From contig NW_022145609.1 of NCBI RefSeq assembly GCF_000002235.5, forward strand, positions 24,689,493 to 24,753,492: a stretch of DNA of 64,000 nt, given 5' to 3'. Of this stretch, positions 60,401 through 64,000 are shown one piece after another. Below the pieces are notes generated by a model. That model did no database searches. It saw nothing but the letters and a program-made list of their open reading frames with translations, and was not told the DNA's origin. The translations under genes were made by a program, and so were the position numbers. The first letter of the stretch is position 1, and each line of letters opens with the position of its first letter. This DNA comes from Strongylocentrotus purpuratus (taxonomy: Eukaryota > Echinodermata > Echinoidea > Camarodonta > Strongylocentrotidae).

Positions 60401-62447
60401 AACTAGACTTTAATTCGTCACTTAGACGAATTAGGTGATACGTATGATAATGGTCTACATAACGAATAATGCATTACACGATATATTATTTTGTAAAATG
60501 CTTCTCCAATTCATATGCTTCTCCCATTATGATCTAGTCATATGTCAAGATTAAATTGTGTCTCCTTGATCATCATGGATCTAGGGAAGATAGACTGAAA
60601 CAATATATGACCTTTGACCCTGTGCAGTAACCAGTTACACATTTGACTCTAATTTACATCATGAAGAACACCTTTTGACGATTTTTATCTTATTCAAAGA
60701 AATGAAAATGTAACTGATAAATGATTATCATCATTATGATAATGATGATCATGATGATCATGATCATGATCATGAGCGCGATCATGACATCTTATTGAAA
60801 AAATGAGGGTTGATTTAGATAGCATATAGTCTCAGCTACAACATACTCAAAAATCAACAAAATCCAAGCCGAAATAACGGCGATATTGCTCGCAAAAGAC
60901 AGGAATGTAGACTCCAGATTTTAGAAAAAGTCATCTCCCATAGGGATTACACGCAAAAAGTAATGGATTAAGTAAAAATAGGGTAATAATAAAGTAAAAA
61001 GCGTTATTTATGACATTATTTGCGAATCTACGTGTTTAAATAATCAAAGGAGATGGTACAGTGAAGGTCAAAAGGAAAAAAAAGTGAGAAAAAAAAAGTG
61101 TTGGAGACACCCGGACTCGAACCAGGGATCTCGAGGTTGGAAGTCAAGTGCGTTACCGATATACCAAAACATCTCCCATAGCGATTAAACGTAAACGGGA
61201 AATGGAATTCAGAAATCCTACTTTGCAAGTGAAATATGAGCATAATTCTGGCATCTAATCGAAAAATAAAGGGAACACTTTTGATAGCTCATTGTCCCAG
61301 CTACAACATATCCAAAGCTCAGCGAAAACAAAGCTAAAACAACGGAGATTTTGCTCGCAAAAGACAGGAGTGTAGAATCCAGTTTTGAGAAAAAGTCATG
61401 TCCCATAAAGAATACACGCAAAATGCGAAAAATTGACATGCCTCCTTTAATCGCAAAAATACACCATGATACTTTTGTCAAAAATAAAAATTGTGAATAC
61501 TACATTTGTAGAAAATTGTCTCAGCTAGAACATATCAAAATTAAAAAGAAAATTGATCCATATTTACAGAGATACAATCAATTTTCCAAAAATATGCTGA
61601 CGTCATAATATGCAAATTGAAATTTTTAGTTTGGAGGCCATTATGATGACGTCATGAGTTAATTGAGGATCAAATGAGACATGAAATCATATCTCAAACT
61701 TATAATCTATCTAAATATGAAAAAATATTGGGAGTTTCTATCTATTCTGAAGAGTTACAAAGAATTTTGTATAGGCATGTTTTTGCTCATGTATTGTGGA
61801 TAAAGATAACGCAGGTCCGCGCGTGCTGTCAACTTTGACGGACGCTCATTGCGTTATTAAAAGGTGAACAAATTATCAAAATGCTTGGAAAAATGTACCG
61901 AATATGATGACAGAAAAAAATCGGCGATTCTATGTTGCAAAATGCCAGTACGCGCGAAAACGCGCGCGCAAGCGCGTGTGCGTAATTTTTTTTATCAAAT
62001 GCTCCATATGGCCTGAAACGTATGCAAAAAAAATTTGGGATGATTTGGAGAATTTTAAATTTTTGCGCGCGCGTAAACGCGCGGACGAACGCGCACGCGC
62101 GCATTTGCACACTTTTATTGACCTCAACTTGACCGGACGGATATTTATCTTAATCGTGATAATTATGAATGAGAAATATTTTTCCGTTATGAAGATATGA
62201 TCATTAGTTGATTTTCACAAAATGGCGCCTGGATGACGTCACGATGATTTTGACTCTTTAAAAAGTCACGCAGTTCTAAGTTAGACTAAGATCTATCATC
62301 ATGGCAAGTTTCATGATGATGGCTTTATTCAGTCTTGAGATATCCTGCGAACAAATTCGAGGAAGAATAATAAAAATAAATAATAATAATAAAGAAAAAT
62401 CTTGACGAAATCAAAAGGTGATACGTTGACTTCGTTACGTATCACCT
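60401..62447 (+). mobile_element. AACTAG-family tandem unit b (ATACGT type)
   Basis: About 2.05 kb. tRNA-like module 61103-61177; terminal hairpin 62416-62447 matching the head motif AGGTGATACGT. Confidence 0.8.
61103..61177 (-). other. tRNA-like module 9
   Basis: Same sequence type as module 8, with the fully paired acceptor. Confidence 0.66.
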
Positions 62448-64000
62448 AACTAGACTTTAATTCGTCACTTAGACGAATTAGGTGATACGTATGATAATGG
62501 TTTACATAACGAATAATGCATTACACGATATATTATTTTGCTTCTCCCATTCATATGCTTCTCCCATTATGATCTATTCATATGTCAAGATTAAATTGTG
62601 TCTCCTTGATCATCATGGATCTAGGGAAGATAGATTGAAACAATATATGACCTTTGACCCTGTGCAGTAACCAGTTACACATTTGACTCTAATTTACATC
62701 ATGAAGAACACCTTTTGACGATTTTATCTTATTCAAAGAAATGAAAATGTAATTGATAAATGATTAGCATCATTATGATAATGATGATCGTGATGATCAT
62801 GATCATGATCATGAGCGCGATCATGACATCTTATTGAAAAAATGAGGGTTGATTTAGATAGCATATAATCTCAGCTACAACATACTCAAAAATCAACAAA
62901 ATCCAAGCCGAAATAACGGCGATATTGCTCGCAAAAGACAGGAATGTAGACTCCAGATTTGAGAAAAAGTCATTTCCCATAGGGATTACACGCAAAAAGT
63001 AATGGATTAAGTGAAAATAGGGTAATAATAAAGTAAAAAGGGTTATTTATGACATTATTTGCGAATCTACGTGTTTAAATAATCAAAGGAAATGGTACAG
63101 TGAAGGTCAAAAGGAAAAAAAAGTGAAAAAAAAGTGTTGGAGACACCCGGACTCGAACCAGGGATCTCGAGGTTGGAAGTCAAGTGCGTTACCGATATAC
63201 CAAAACATCTCCCATAGCGATTACACGTAAACAGGAAATGGAATTCAGAAATCCTACTTTGCAAGTGAAATATGAGCATGATCCCGGCATCTAATCGAAA
63301 AATAAAGGGCACACTTGTGATAGCTCATTGTCTCAGCTACAACATATCCGAAGCTCAGCGAAAATGAAGCTAAAACAACGGAGATTTTGCTCGCGAAAGA
63401 CAGGAGTGTAGAATCCGGTTTTGAGAAAAAGTCATGTCCCATAGAGAATACACGCAAAATGCGAAAAATTGACATGCCTCCTTTAATCGCAAAAATACAC
63501 TATGATACTTTTGTCAAAAATAAAAATTGTGAACATTACATTTGTGGAAAATTGTCTCAGCTAGAACATATCAAAATTAAAAAGAAAATTGATCCATATT
63601 TACAGAGATACAATCAATTTTCCAAAAATATGCTGACGTCATAATATTCAAATTAAAATTTTGAGTTTGAAGGCCATTATGATGACGTCATGAGTTAATT
63701 GAGGATCAAATGAGACATGAAATCATATCTCCGACTCATAATCTATCCAAATATGACAAAATATTAGGAGTTTCTATCTATTCTAAAGAGTTACAATGAA
63801 TTTTATATAGGCATGTTTTTGCCCATGTATTGTGGATAAAGATAACGCAAATCCGCGCGTGCTGTCAACTTTGACGGACGCTCATTGCGTTAATAAAAGG
63901 TGAACAAATCATCAAAATGCTTGGAAAAATGTACCGAATATGATGACAGAAAAAAATCGGCGATTCTATGTTGCAAAATGCCAGTACGCGCGAAAACGCG
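62448..64000 (+). mobile_element. AACTAG-family tandem unit c, cut by window edge
   Basis: Third unit of the array. tRNA-like module 63139-63213. It continues past the right edge in the CG block. Confidence 0.8.
63139..63213 (-). other. tRNA-like module 10
   Basis: Same sequence type as modules 8 and 9. Confidence 0.66.

Noticed and set aside
14233-62200. Repeated Arg/Ala/Cys-rich frames such as those near 19207, 39163, 54589, 59876 and 61829
   Set aside because: They arise from the CG-alternating blocks of the repeat units, occur on both strands and are not conserved as protein.
13540-63213. Calling the ten tRNA-like modules functional tRNA genes
   Set aside because: The anticodon stem does not pair, extra bases separate the acceptor and D arm, and all copies sit inside a mobile repeat.

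Overview
The window is animal genomic DNA, most likely from an echinoderm such as a sea urchin. The evidence is short exons split by AT-rich introns with GT-AG borders, mosaic extracellular domains (YWTD, EGF, Sushi, CUB, LDLa, Frizzled, trypsin), marine-invertebrate tRNA-derived SINEs, long G/C homopolymers and dense repeats. The organism is an inference; a hemichordate or other marine invertebrate is not excluded. No bacterial, viral or retroviral gene was recognised.

One gene dominates the minus strand from about 49.0 kb down to the left edge. Twenty-five exons or exon-like pieces were placed by hand with splice sites. Read 5' to 3' they encode a six-bladed YWTD propeller + EGF + Sushi (43.4-49.0 kb), a second copy of the same module (21.5-26.7 kb), then CUB, LDLa, Frizzled, a trypsin-like protease (four exons), CUB, CUB and a run of EGF exons that leaves the window at position 1. 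Almost every domain boundary is in intron phase 1, so the model reads through in frame, including across the duplicated module. The first exon, signal peptide and promoter were not found and probably lie beyond 64 kb.

The six-exon module is a direct segmental duplication: 20.93-27.63 kb (copy A) matches 38.33-38.84 plus 43.34-49.90 kb (copy B). Copy B is interrupted by a 4.5 kb block of repeats placed in an ATT microsatellite. By hand count the exons differ at 27 of 1098 bases, nearly all changing amino acids and clustered in propeller blades 4-6.

The other half of the window (12.7-20.9, 30.6-38.1, 38.8-43.3 and 50.6-64.0 kb) is filled by one repeat family that I could not name. Units of about 1.1-2.5 kb usually start at AACTAG followed by a short palindrome and an AGGTG motif. 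Many end in a hairpin whose right arm is the reverse complement of the same unit's starting motif, in three end types that match at both ends. Bodies carry CREB/ATF-type TGACGTCA sites, CG-alternating blocks, a conserved AAAATGGCGCC-TGACGTCA block and, in long units, a 75-nt tRNA-like sequence followed by a T-run. Units stand in tandem, inverted and nested arrays. They resemble non-autonomous Helentron/Helitron-like or foldback elements, but no transposase or Rep/helicase gene is present to decide this.

Smaller items are an EGF exon triplicated together with a SINE, LINE remnants at 6.2 and 23.1/45.4 kb, a retroposed tail with a 6-bp target duplication at 53.1 kb, MITE-like inverted repeats and many microsatellites.
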